Shown piece after piece: positions 39,308 through 51,140 of a DNA stretch of 64,000 nt. Source of the stretch: Kudoa neothunni (lineage: Eukaryota; Cnidaria); contig OZ199839.1 in the NCBI GenBank assembly GCA_964304625.1, positions 9,734,001 to 9,798,000 on the forward strand, written 5' to 3'. The position numbers and the translations under genes were made by a program. The number at the start of each line of letters is the position of its first letter. Position 1 is the stretch's first letter. Under the pieces are notes generated by a model, which worked only from the letters and a program-made list of their open reading frames with translations, did no database searches and was not told where the DNA came from.

Positions 39308-40901
39308 TTAATTTTTTCGTTGACGAACAAAAAAAAGAATCTCAAGAATGAGACTGTCAAAGTCATTTGACTTGGTAAACGAGTCCCCATTTTTTAAGTC
39401 GAAAATTTCATCTTCAAATTTAAGCTCCACATACGATTCATACAGTTCCTTCATATTGAGTTTGGCGTAAACATCTAGAATAGCTTTGCATTTTTCAGGG
39501 TCATCACAGGCGTAATTATCCTAAAAAATGTCATGCTAGCGTTAGGCTACTTTGTATCTATTAATTACAACAAAAATATTGCGATATTCCTGTCGCGCAA
39601 TTTCTAGAGTCTTTGCTGCAAACCATGTGCATTTACCATCGATAATATCGGTACTCGGATTTTCCTGTTACGTCACTGTCGCCATAGAGATCCAAATAGT
39701 CATCCTTAGACCGATAAAATTAGAACAACCTGAAACAAATCACTCCCCACTTACTTGTATCTGAAAAAGCGCGCCAATTTCGATAAAATGCTTTTGTATA
39801 GAGTCAAAATGTTGAGTGGTGATTTCGTTGGTTGGCGCATTACTCTATTCAATTGGATTTTTATTCAACTAATTAATCAACCTAACTTTAGATACTAATA
39901 AAAATGCCAACTTCAATGGCAAAATAAAAGAATAATAAGTGGTTTTATATTTGATAGTGTTCAAATAACTATAACAATGAACTCAATAATCACCTCACAC
40001 ATTAAAAAAAACACTAATTTTCTTGTTTCAAAAAATCTGATTAGCATTTATCGTTAACATACTTTTCATATGTGAAATTAGAATAATTTTTATTTTTTGC
40101 TTGATCACAAAGCGTCATATCGTAATATTGACCCTGAGTAGTGTAAAACGACATCTAGAACATAAATGTGGTTGATTTCTTGACAAATTCAAAACAACAA
40201 AATACGTGTCTAAATGTGCAGATAATCTCAGTCAATTTGGGGTGTTTCGATAAAGTGGTTTCAAGAATCTCGTACAAACAACATTCCATCATGAAAGCAT
40301 CGTTGATAGCCATTAAACCGATATTCTCCTTGAAATTGATTTTTATAATGTGATATATACAAAATAGAATGTGATTACTAGTTTGTACCAACAGGGTTTG
40401 TTCCTTCGTAACGAGGATTGGTCCATCACATCATCCAATATCAAAAACAACCCTTGCAACTAGAGTTGTTAAAAATTAAATACCAGGCAACACACTACCA
40501 CAAAAACAATACAGCTTCAATACACCAAGCAGTCACCAAAACCTCGTCCAAAATATCCTCCAATTTCAAAGTATCATCCAGCATAGAGCAGCAGGCTTTT
40601 GTTAACGAATACGTTAAACTTCCACGTAGGTGTTTACCTTTAGTGATACTTGTCAATTTACTAGAAATTAATCTGAAAAATGATACCATAAACCATATTA
40701 TAGTCCAAGGTCTTTAATATAATCAGAAAATAAGTTGCATATAATGAAAATTACGCGTTTTAAATGGGCTTGTAATTGTTGACCGATGTTGGTGTGTACT
40801 GGAATCTGTGGAATTTTTTCTTGAAAGCGTGCAAATGTGGTGTTAAAAAATGCAATGTCTTTTTTGAATGCGCTGGGCAATGTAATTTCGGCAGAGTTCA
40901 T
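39308..40901 (-). CDS. FDPS: Farnesyl diphosphate synthase
   Basis: Nine minus-strand exons: 40901-40755, 40672-40513, 40459-40379, 40328-40206, 40154-40063, 39968-39896, 39844-39755, 39704-39569, 39520-39308, with introns of 48-94 nt. Both aspartate-rich motifs that hold the magnesium-diphosphate are present: DDVMD in exon 3 and DDYLD at the start of exon 8. Other family blocks are [34 protein letters not shown] and [11 protein letters not shown]. The enzyme joins IPP to DMAPP and GPP to give farnesyl diphosphate for prenylation, dolichol and ubiquinone. Exon 8 has one extra base (about 39655, CCGAGTACC where CCGGTACC would keep frame). The exon 1/2 junction also does not close in phase, so one of those borders is uncertain. 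Start chosen at the first in-frame ATG (MNSAEITLP). Confidence 0.92.
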
Positions 40902-41609
40902 TATAAACAGCTGGTACCAATGTAATTTGAAGGTCGGGTTTTGACGACTTTTAACGAGATAATATTCCACGTTGATTTAATATTTCTCACAGAGTCAATA
41001 TTAAAACTTCAGAATGCGATACAATTCTGTTGTAATTTTATGAGAATAATGTGGTTGAATATTAGCTTTTTATTGAACAATAAAGGGTATTTATATTGGT
41101 GCGGATTAATTTTGACATCTGGTGATTATCTAATATCACTTAAATCAAATTCTATCTTCCATATACTTAAATATTAAAAACTAATTAAAATGTCTTTGTG
41201 TAGATATGATTTTTTTTCTTTATCTAATAAGATAAAAACTGGTATTATGACGAAAAGTCAAGTTTTTAAATATACAGTAGATTAAAAATATTAATCTTTA
41301 CGATGATAAAGGTTTTATAGGAAAATGAATATTATTTTCACTATTGTGCGACTATATTGATTTGTATTTAACGAATCTACTTATTGCACTTTATTTAAAA
41401 TATTTTAGATTCCAATCACAATAAATTAATTCTATTGTAAAAAATATTATTTTTTTATATAAAACAATAGTTCCCGATAGAGAATCGATAATAAAACAAG
41501 AATTCAAAGAAATATAACAATCATAAAATTAAAATATTGGGATAAATATTGTGACTGAGAAAATAAATTTTTTATGATGGCTTACAAATTGAATAACTTT
41601 AATTTTATA
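40902..41609. other. Intergenic, upstream of FDPS
   Basis: No exon recognised; should contain the FDPS promoter. Confidence 0.5.
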
Positions 41610-43128
41610 CAGTAGGTAACCAATTTTCCTTAATCCCCTTGGGACCATGGGAAAGTTACTGAAAATGCCTCAGTAACGTATTTTCCGTAACTTTCTGCTC
41701 ATGCGCAAATAAAAAGATTTGCCTATTTTAAAGCAATTAATTATATTTATACATTCATCTCCTTTTATGGAAATAATATATTATTTTTATTTATATTTTT
41801 AAAGGCGAATGTCGTAATTTTATCATCTTAATTCATTATTTCGTCTAAATAGTCAATTCCTCTCTGTCGTATATTTATTCTGCTTTTTTAAACATTTAAA
41901 TACATCTTTTGATGATATAAATTCTGCAACTCCTAAATCTTTATTTTCAAAATTAGATGATTCAACAATCAAATGAGTAAGCTCGTCAAAATATTCTGAT
42001 GTAGGCATAATGACTTCCTATTGAATAATCTCGGAATTTCCAGCTGAGAATTCTTTATTGTTAAAATTAATATTTAATGAACGATCGTATTTATCGGCTG
42101 CAGGAAACTTATATTTTCTGAATCAGTTAAATACAATATCCTTTGAAAAACCGTCCCATTATTTATAATTAGGAACAATGTTATAAGCGAATCTTGGTAG
42201 GATGTATTTATATCACTGCTAATTGCAGCAATATGGCTTTCTATTAAATTATTTTTGTAATTTAATAGAAATGAGAAAATGATTCTATGGTCTAATAGGT
42301 GCAAAACGATAGTTGAATTTTTTTGTAAGGAATATAAGAAAGATATTTGTTAAATGTTTTATTCAGCATTCTTAAAATAACATGGTTTTTGTGATTTCCA
42401 ATCGCAAGAGATGTAATGCAACCTCCAGGAGTAAATGCATGTCGCAAACAGTAACTATTTTTTAGATTTTTTTTCTCGACAAAACATAGCATTAAAAATA
42501 ATGGACCTCTTCGTTTCTACTAAAATAATGCAGCTTCGTCATGGTTATAGATACGGCCATCGTTATTACCTTTGACTTAGTCATTCAATTTAGATTACCA
42601 ATTTTCTACAAAACTTTAGTCTACATAAATAGCATCGCCATGGGCAGTGACATTTTTTAATTAAATCGTGATTTAAAACCAAAAAATCAATCATGGGTCA
42701 TCACTACGTTAAGGTTCAATTCTTTTGTCGATTGGTTTCTTTCATGTATGATATCGATATCATGAGCAGATAATTCAATTTTTTTATCTCAAGTAATTCA
42801 CCCAGTCATATACTAAAGTATCGATGTCGTGATTTGAACACTGTCTAAAATATTTTCTGTCCGAAGAAACTAATCCAGTTTATAAGATAAAACTATATCT
42901 ATCTTCCTAATCAAGATGATATCTAGGGTAGAAATAGAAAGAAGCTTAAATTTACTAAAAGTAGTATTTTTGCACTATTGTTTAGAATACTTTTAAAAAA
43001 ATCAATATATTTATATTTTGGTTTTATTATTTCCTCATTTATAACTTTTCAGGCATTATAAATGTACAAAAGGCACCCCACTAAATCCGCCTAGAGTTGA
43101 AAAGTTATGGAAAATCGGTTACCTACTG
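41610..43128 (-). mobile_element. Decayed pogo/Tigger element with clear ends
   Basis: Flanked by TA. The ends are CAGTAGGTAACCAATTTTCC on the left and its near-complement GGAAAATCGGTTACCTACTG on the right. On the minus strand at about 42560-42510 is YNHDEAALF, the first catalytic-Asp motif, followed by degraded pieces down to about 42074. It is about 1.5 kb, with several stops in the remaining coding sequence. Confidence 0.8.
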
Positions 43129-44286
43129 TATGGTTTAATTTTGAAATCCGTTGATCGGTTTTTGCCGCGAACCTTGATATTCTAATATTGAGTTTAATAG
43201 GTTCTAAACAACGAGAATTATTTTAATTAGATTTGAAAAAACTTTTTTGTCTATTTAGTGATGATAAAATTAGTCCGGTTATCATTTTTATTATAAAACA
43301 TAAATGCAAATATTAGATATACTTTATGAGTTATCACTTAAAAACTAATTTTAAAATTAACGTGAGATTAATATAAAATATTTAAAATTCTAATTTTCTA
43401 TATTATTTCTATATCCAAAAATTTTATTTATATATATTTTAAACTTGTGGTCGTAACTGTATATAATGTGGTAGAATATAGCGATAATTTGATTTAGACA
43501 TATATTAAAGACCTTAAGAATATTTTGAATTCTTTTTCTGTATTAAAAATTAATTTTAAAAAATGTTTGTAATGACTAAAAACGACCAAATATAAACTTT
43601 AGATCTTTATAATGTGATTTTATTAATTTAGAAGGAATTAGAAGAGTAAATATTGAGAAATTTAATTCATGTGACAAAAACATCAGTTATAATTTTCCTG
43701 GGAAAATTTGTGGGTTAGTTAACGTTAGAAAAAATATTGTTGGATAAGCAAAAAAATTGCTAATTTCGATATTACTAATTATGATAGAAAAAGAGTTTCT
43801 TTTAAAAGTATATAGAAATTTATTATTAATTATATAAATTGGTTTCTATGGCGATTCATCAAGGTGAGCTATTTCCAGGTTACGCTAATGTGGAAAAAGT
43901 TGCGCTTCATTTCTACAGAATCTGAATTAACAAATTTGTTGGTAAGTACATATTATAATTATGGTTTTTAAGAAATATGTAATCTTATTTTTAAAAATAC
44001 TACGGGGAAGTAGCCAGCGTTGACATTTCATCTATTGACGAATGGATGCAACGGAATCTTCATATTATACAAATATTTCTTGATTTCATAATAAATAATA
44101 AATAATGATGCTGCAAATCTATTACTTACTTTCAAAGTCACAAACCTTCTTTTGTTTTAAAAAAAGGAAAATTGATGTTCGAGATTAAAAACAGCCAAAT
44201 ATCTAGTTATTTTTAGTATCCGTTTCACTGAATAGATAAAAGCTTCTGTTTTCTGTAATTAGAAAGTTTATAAATCCAAAGGTATT
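43129..44286. other. Intergenic
   Basis: Two short coding-like stretches (about 43879-43943 and 43989-44105) lack consistent splice borders; otherwise AT-rich and empty. Confidence 0.45.
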
Positions 44287-44809
44287 TTAACCCTCCCTGT
44301 CCGTACTGGGTTGGCATGGACACCAAAACCGACTAATTTGAATCTAGTTTTGGACATAAGAATTTAAACCATCCCTAACTATCGCAATTCTCCTAAAAAT
44401 TTAAGAAACTTTGATCGACATTAAAACATTACATTTAACAAATTATAATGGGAAATTTTAAGAATTTTTGGGCCTTTACAGACAAAAGCAAGTTACGATT
44501 TTTAGGAAAACACATATGTACCGAGTAAACATATTTTTCTCCACTAATAGAAGATTTAAAGATTTAAGATATAATATTTAATTGAGTAAATGATGATTCT
44601 TGGCATATCATAGAATTTAGCCGCGGATTACCAAGTCATAATCCAAAAATAATTTATATAATTTTTTGATTTAATATTCGATATTATAAGCTTGTCACTA
44701 AAAGTAAAAAAATATTTCCTCTGTTAAACTTTTAATTTCAATGTTTTTTAGGAGAATAAATAATGTAATTTAAATATAGTGGAATTTTCGGTCGTTTCAT
44801 TTAACTTTA

Positions 44810-46515
44810 GGCACGGGCTATTCTAGGTAATAAATATCTCCTAGAATAGCTAAGATTTTATAAAACCAATTTCATTAATGTGTAAGTTATTTTTATTTCC
44901 ACGAAAAAAAAATTCATAAAAATATCTTTTTGTTAAAATTCACTGGTGAGTATGATCTTTTAATCAACCTGTACTTATCGAATTCACTTGAAATTCATTT
45001 ATTCGAAAACACACCAGCGGTAACATATGTTTTAAGGGATAAAAATGACAAATTCAATAATACTGATAAGTTCAGGGGTTTTAGTCGTGAACTACATGCA
45101 CCATTCGTTTTTAATGATACAAAGTTTTTCATTTTTAAAGAAATTTTTGAATTTATTTCTTAGTTTTCATTTAAAATTGATATATTTTATGTATAATAAA
45201 TTTAGAAGAAATATTTACATTTTCTAATGCTCGTATTTTGAGAGTAGGTGATCATTTTTTTTCTAACTATGAGGTTTTTGTTTAAAGTTTAATGTATAAA
45301 ATTTAAAAATAACTCTATTTCTTAAACCAAACTTTGTTGAAACTGAATTCGTAAAGGCTTGTTCTGTATCAACCACAGTAATGTATAATGAAAGAAATTT
45401 ATAGCCATTGATAATAAACGCATAGAATTGATAAAAAAATGGTGAAAATAAAAAATCCCATATGCTTTGAATATTAACGTTATTATCAATAGCGTATAGC
45501 GGAAATTTATGAGATCCCGCCCATAAGGAATCACAAATCAATAAGTTGTCATAGAAAATCATGGAAGGAAATAAAATCTCAATTTAATAGTAATAATTCA
45601 CTCATCTACAAAAATTTTGCGTATAGTTTCTTTTGGGGTAAGATTGCTATCCAAATATATTAAATTTATTAATTTTTGATAAGAATTTTTAATCCAAATA
45701 ATAGATTTTGAAATAAGATTGAAAAGTATATTATTATGTGTAAGCAATATAAATTTGAATTAACCTCAGCATCTTAAATTCCCAAATACAACCCTGCCAA
45801 AACAATTTTCGAATGTCAAACATAATAAATTGTAAAATAATGCCCATTTGGATATTTAATAGAGCAGAGAAGTCTAACCATCATCCTTTGGTTTAAATTT
45901 TCCATCAGAATTCAATGTATTAGGCCGAAGGTCATAGAACAAAAATTAATGAACTTCCAAAAGACAAATTAAATTACGTCCGAAAAATTAAAAATATGTT
46001 TATTATTATTCATGTATAAATTAGTTTATAAATAGCCTCGTAAAATATTAAATATATATTTGTCATTGGATGATCTGTGAGATGCAGTAGCTATATACAT
46101 ATTTCAATACATTTCACGAAAGAAATATATAATTTTAAATAAAGCTAACCAGATTCATAACGTTTACTTTTATGTAATCAACTATCCAGAGCATCGTACC
46201 TGTTATGTCTATGTAAACGCAGACGAAATCGTGCACAACTCAAATTTAACGAACACGTAGAGTATGAATGAAGCATTTTACCACAAAATAAAGGCCCCAC
46301 TAAGTGTTATTTGGACAAATTGGTGTATACATAAGCAAATTTAATGAACCAACTACGATATAACGATCAAGCTCATCGGTGAATTTTAACAAAAAGCTTT
46401 CTATATAAAATTTTATTTTCAAGGAAATAAAAATAACTTACACATTAATGAAATTGGTTGTATAAAATCTTAGCTATTCTATGAGATATTCTTTATCGTA
46501 AGAATAGCCACTTCC
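44810..46515 (-). mobile_element. Second Mutator-like element, decayed
   Basis: Terminal inverted repeats of about 130 bp (44810-44943 and 46383-46515) share AATAGCTAAGATTTTATA and CATTAATGTGTAAGTTATTT. Flanks TTAACTTTA (44801-44809) and ATAACTTTA (46516-46524) form a 9-bp target duplication with one change. The outermost GG(C/A)A(C/G)(G/T)GGCTATTC resembles the end of the MULE at 5168. The interior encodes only a broken transposase piece on the minus strand. Confidence 0.8.
45263..45562 (-). pseudogene. MULE transposase fragment
   Basis: A 99-residue open stretch contains FSPFFYQFYAFI, which fits the region just after the first catalytic Asp of MULE transposases (D-x-T-F-x-x-x-P-x-x-F-Y-Q-L-Y-x-I). 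The Asp motif reads WDFLF. No second or third catalytic residue was recovered. Confidence 0.5.
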
Positions 46516-46783
46516 ATAACTTTATAATTATGGAATCTACTTTTGATACTATTAAATTTATAATATAAATTCTTTTATAAAAGAAATACATAGAAAATTA
46601 GAGTTTATAACAGAAATAACACGACATATCTAATTTTTTCAAATAACGACATATGTCTGACAAAAAAGTATGTATAAATCAAATTTCCAGAGTTAATTTG
46701 AACGTTGCCTTTTATATATAATTTAAAAATTACGTTAAATTATTCATTAAAGCGAAGACACCTTTATTTAATTTAATCCGAAG

Positions 46784-46875
46784 ATTGTTAATTTCTTCTA
46801 TCCGGTTGTATACAATGACCCTGCCGCTGTTGCTGCCCGCTCGGATCATTTTGATTTTCCATTTCCTATTTTAAA
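46784..46875 (+). CDS. Orphan coding-like exon
   Basis: Open between CGAAG and a GTGAGT donor, reading IVNFFYPVVYNDPAAVAARS followed by DHFDFPFPILK. Its GC content and codon pattern stand out from the flanks. A further short stretch, ALWDSVLLPTK (about 46979-47011), may be a following exon. The protein is not recognised and no other exon could be joined with confidence. Confidence 0.35.
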
Positions 46876-47180
46876 GTGAGTTTCATTTTCCAAATTACTT
46901 TTTTTCTGATGAAATATGTTAAATTTTAATTTTTATATCATGAAAATCTTCCTTAATGTTAAATAGCCGATATTGGTGCATTATGGGACTCTGTTTTGTT
47001 GCCGACTAAAGCTTCATAATTAATTTAATTTCCTACTCAGAACATCTTACAAAATGGTTTAAAAATTGTTTAAAGAATGACAAGAAGAAATTAAAGACCA
47101 TTGATATAATTTTTTCTGGAGTCCGGGCGGACCACATCTGAACACGCGTGATTTTTTCCGCGTAGTACAGGGAGGTTTAA

Positions 47181-48862
47181 AAGCGTTAGAAAGCTTCCTA
47201 CTGAATATTATTCTATACAAAATTTCTGGATGGAATTATGAGTTATTTATAAAACCATGAAGAAATGGAATAGTAAGCTTGAACCGTAGAAAATGAAGGT
47301 TCTTATCTTGTCGTATCAACTGTTTGCTCATCGAAAAATTTACACTGCTCTCCACAAGTAAAATATTTATTCTTCCCAAAAATCCTAAATGTCGTATTCG
47401 ATCTTTGGAATTTGGAATAATATATTTGTTTAAATTCTGCCCTCGAAATATAGTTTACCAAACTTTTCAACATACGAAGATTGCGACGAACCAAAATATA
47501 CATTAGTAGATTGTGTTAGAACCCATGATAAAGCATTTGGGTAAAGCTTCTCTTTAGCCATAATGAATTGTTTTAATAACTAAAAATTTTCAATAAATGT
47601 ATGTATTCTATTAATTTTTTAAATTTAATTATTTAAATAAATCAAATTACAAAATATTAGACGTGGCGTAAATATTACTCAGGAAATTCTGAAAATTTAA
47701 CAAAAATTTTATTTTTAAATTGCAATCATCCTTTTAATAGTTTTCATGAATGGCCGAGAAAAAATTGGATCGTCATTAAATAAATCATATTGGATTTTAT
47801 AGAATATATATTCTTGCGTTATTCATGTAATTAAAAAAATATTTATTTTACTTTAAAATTATAAAAATTAAGAATAATTACACTTTAAGTTAACTAAAAG
47901 TTATATGAATTATTACATTCGATTTCAATTTACAGTCGAGTATGTAATCGAAATTAATTATTCCTTTATATAAATGAATTAAAATAATTTGTTTAAATAA
48001 GCGTGAATATATATAATTTTTTATAATAGCACAAATAAAATACAAATTTCTATTCCGCGCGCATATATTAGGTTATTTTTAGATTTTCTTTGCATAGCGA
48101 AATTTAGCCGTAATGATGAAGGTTTGAATTAAATTTATTTGTATATTTAATATTATATGACACATTATAAATAAGATAGTATTTATAACCATGCTCTTAA
48201 TATTAGACTAAAATGAGACTATATTTATATTGAATGCTTTTAATATTAGATGAAATTAAAAAATGCATATAATTGCAAACACGAGTGTAAGAATGTAATA
48301 TCAAATGTTTAATGTATAAAATTTATGTATTCACGTTAATAATAAATGATTATAACAAATATAAATTTATTAATATATGCGAGTTAAATACGCTATTTCC
48401 CTTTCGAAATTAATATCATGTCAAATTTATGCATTGTTTAATTCATAAAAACTTCATCAATATATAATAACATTTTTAATAAATAAACATTCATTTAATA
48501 ATTATCTGGATTATATTATTATCGTTATTAACTACGTAAATTAAGGAATGTTTATTTTTATTACTTCAATAGATTTAATTTATATTTAGACAAAGCATGT
48601 CTAAATGTTATTTTTTTCAAGATTGTTTATGCATTGAAAAGCGGCTAAGTTAGTAAACAAAAATACCCTCTAAATAAATGCGCAATTTGAATAAATAATA
48701 ATTCGATTCTCTTCCTTTAAATGGGACCAAACTTATGATTTTGTTTAAACACAATGATACGATTCCATAAGCAAAACCTCGCGAACCCCACCATTCTCTC
48801 ATAATTATTTTTAATTTCACGCAACTTTTGAATGAACTATCCACCTTCTTAAGACTTATCAG
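47181..48862. other. Intergenic, upstream of small heat-shock gene 3
   Basis: Very AT-rich. A 66-codon minus-strand stretch at 47303-47503 is open but matches nothing I know. No heat-shock element was found in the last 200 bases. Confidence 0.45.
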
Positions 48863-49444
48863 ATGGATCCGTCGGAAACCCCTTCAAAACATGGCACCTA
48901 CACTATCTCACTTAAAGTTGATCACTACTTACCTGAGGAAATTACCTTTCATGTGAAAAGACACACTCTCACTGTCACAGGTCTCCATAGCACAGAGACC
49001 AAATATTTCTATGAAAAAAATGAATTTGCCCGACGATTTAAACTTCCTAAAGAAGTGATTATTGACACTTTACGGTACGAGTTTTCAAAAGACGGGGTTC
49101 TTAAAATTGAGGCGGACAAAAATCCCACAGTTCGAATTCCTTTCCAAGACAAATCCGATGCTGAACGCCTTCAACTTATTTTCGATATTCAAGGTTATAA
49201 AATGGACGAAGTGAAAGTGTCACATCAGGGAAGCATCCTATTGATTCAAGGATCTATGTGTGAACGAAAATATGACCAACAAGGTAAAAGCTTCAAAAAA
49301 ATAATTGCGCTTTATCCAGATGTTGACCTAAATACTTTAAAATGCAAACGAACCAGTGATGAGTTTCTAAATATTTCTGCTGCTAGGAACGTTCACGTTA
49401 TAGAAAAAGCAGCCAAAATTGTCCCAATCCATTGGTCACAATAA
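48863..49444 (+). CDS. Small heat-shock protein with two alpha-crystallin domains (3), divergent
   Basis: 193 residues, intronless. It lacks the long N-terminal arm of the other two and begins almost directly with domain 1 (about residues 12-88: KVDHYLPEEITFHVKRHTL, SKDGVLKIEAD). The linker VRIPFQDKSDAE is nearly the same as in the paralogues. Domain 2 (about 100-180: GYKMDEVKVSHQGSILLIQG, DEFLNISAARN) has a shortened loop between the two halves. No perfect heat-shock element or TATA box lies upstream, so expression is probably constitutive or stage-specific. AATAAA occurs at about 49559 and 49625. Confidence 0.93.
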   Translation: MDPSETPSKHGTYTISLKVDHYLPEEITFHVKRHTLTVTGLHSTETKYFYEKNEFARRFKLPKEVIIDTLRYEFSKDGVLKIEADKNPTVRIPFQDKSDAERLQLIFDIQGYKMDEVKVSHQGSILLIQGSMCERKYDQQGKSFKKIIALYPDVDLNTLKCKRTSDEFLNISAARNVHVIEKAAKIVPIHWSQ

Positions 49445-49760
49445 AAATTCCCCCTATTTTATATTTGTTTCTTATCCCTCGTTTTATGCGTGAAAAAATA
49501 TAAAATTAGTTTTTTCATAAATTACTTTGTTAAAAGTTTGGTTTATGAGTGTTAGTCAAATAAAATTCCGAATATAAAGCTGATCTAGAACATGAGCTAC
49601 AATTCTAAGAATGTATCATTTTTAAATAAAGATTAAAGTTGTGAAAATTTTAACAATTTTTAATTTTAAATAACTTTTTTTAAGATTTAGAGGTATCAAA
49701 TAAATGCAGCTTCAAATTCAAAAGTAATGCGCGAGTCGTTTTAATCCTTATAAACTGCCA

Positions 49761-50146
49761 ATGGGGGCTTCAAATACCAAACCATTTGATTCTGAAAGCT
49801 TTGGTCCTCTTCCTTCCTATCTTGATGAATGCATTGGGGATAATAAAGTTGCGATGTTTGGTTCCTACAGTTGTAGATATTGCCGACTTGCATGCAAACT
49901 GTTTCATATTCGAGATATTCCTTTCAAAATGATAAGCACGTCAGATGGAAAAACTTATCTTGAACTATACAAATACACAAAATCTATTGAGGTGAACCTA
50001 GATTAATTTAAAGAAAATTCTAATCGAATTTTTATTACGATTAGGTACCCCAAATTTTTATCGAGAAAAAGTACATTGGTGGATATCAACAACTGAAGGA
50101 ATGGGATTATGATGGAAAAAATGGCTCAATATTCAAATTATTATAG
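49761..50146 (+). CDS. Glutaredoxin, two exons, N-myristoylation-like start
   Basis: Exons 49761-49991 and 50045-50146 join in phase 0 across a 53-nt intron, giving 110 residues. The active site is C38-R-Y-C41 (VAMFGSYSCRYC). The cis-proline motif VPQIF starts exon 2, followed by KKYIGGYQQL, the glutathione-binding GG turn. It should reduce protein-glutathione disulfides. Two oddities: the site is CRYC, not the usual CPYC, and the protein opens MGASNTKP, which fits an N-myristoylation signal (G2, S4). It lies 316 bp after small heat-shock gene 3 in the same direction. Confidence 0.9.
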
Positions 50147-51140
50147 ACCAACTCCAACCACAGAGCCAGCCTAGTTGTTGTGCTATTTTAATAATAATCT
50201 GAAAGATATTTAATACATTTTTCTATATTTCATGCCAAAAATGTGTTGTTCTTTTATGTAGTTTTGTAACTGCTGCTTATTTTTAAATTTTAAATAAAGA
50301 TAAATCACTCTTTTATAGTTCGGATTATTTTTAGGTTCAATAAATTAATATTCGATCTAAGCAAAATAAATTTAGTTGGTATCATTTTCGGGCATGTGTT
50401 CTTAGTTCTAATCGTTTATTTAAAAAATTTATTCGGATATAGAAATATACTATTTTATTTAATGTATTTCTAGTTATTTTACTAATTTTTTTAATTATGG
50501 CTTTTATAAAAAAAATATTTTGTTTTAACCAAATTTATAATAGCATAATTTAAATCAATTGATAACAGTGCGTCATTATGCTAGGTTCATGTTTAAATGG
50601 AAAGTAAGATTAGCTCCTTTGTATTTTTAAGTGAAAAATTTTCTATCTAGAAAAACCACACACTCGAAATATGATTTTGAATACATTTCGTAGATATAAA
50701 TATTTTCATTAAATTGATATGTGACTTAAAAAGTAATTAAATGTTTTTTGAATTATGTCCACCAATTTATATCGGAAACAAGTTTCTGTTGTCCGAATCA
50801 AACTCGTTTATCCTTTCCTAGCAGTTACTTAATGTAATAATTCAATTAGCTTAATTCGAAGTCTTCCTTCGTTGAATTACCACCTATGGGTAAAAATCCA
50901 AATGATAATTTTCATCTAATATTATTCAAACGTAAATGTTTCGTATAGGATTATATAAAACGCGTTCTGAAGTAGTATTGCAATGATTATAAAATCCTAA
51001 TAACTTAAATAACTAAAAATAATCCGATTAATCTAATAATTTTTAGAGAGTATTATTTCTTTCATGAATAGTTATTGTTTATTGATATTGTAAAAAATAT
51101 AATCAGATATATATTCTATATGATATAATTGAAGACAAAC
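50147..51140. other. Intergenic and promoter of locus 3
   Basis: The last 250 bases (from about 50890) match the sequence before locus 4 (from about 60790), including AGAGAGTATTATTTCTTTCA, so the promoter was duplicated with the gene. The rest is AT-rich without features. Confidence 0.6.

Larger units (their letters stand above)
44287..47180. mobile_element. Possible TTAA-flanked (piggyBac-type) element hosting a nested MULE
   Basis: The left end TTAACCCTCCCTGTCCG and the right end, read on the minus strand, TTAAACCTCCCTGTACT match over 13 of the first 14 bases in inverted orientation. Both start at TTAA, the piggyBac target. The enclosed sequence contains the MULE at 44810-46515. No piggyBac transposase was found inside, so this would be a non-autonomous copy, or two unrelated solo ends. 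Confidence 0.4.

Noticed and set aside
39552-39764. Plus-strand ORF opposite FDPS
   Set aside because: Lies antisense to exon 8 and its flanking introns, whose minus-strand reading is strongly conserved.
43879-44105. Two short coding-like stretches (VTLMWKKLRFISTESELTNL and YYGEVASVDISSIDEWMQR)
   Set aside because: The first has good splice sites but the second is preceded by an in-frame stop with no acceptor; no gene model could be closed.
47303-47503. 66-codon minus-strand ORF with FTCGEQC
   Set aside because: No family match, no partner exons, no conserved neighbours; could be chance or a transposon scrap.
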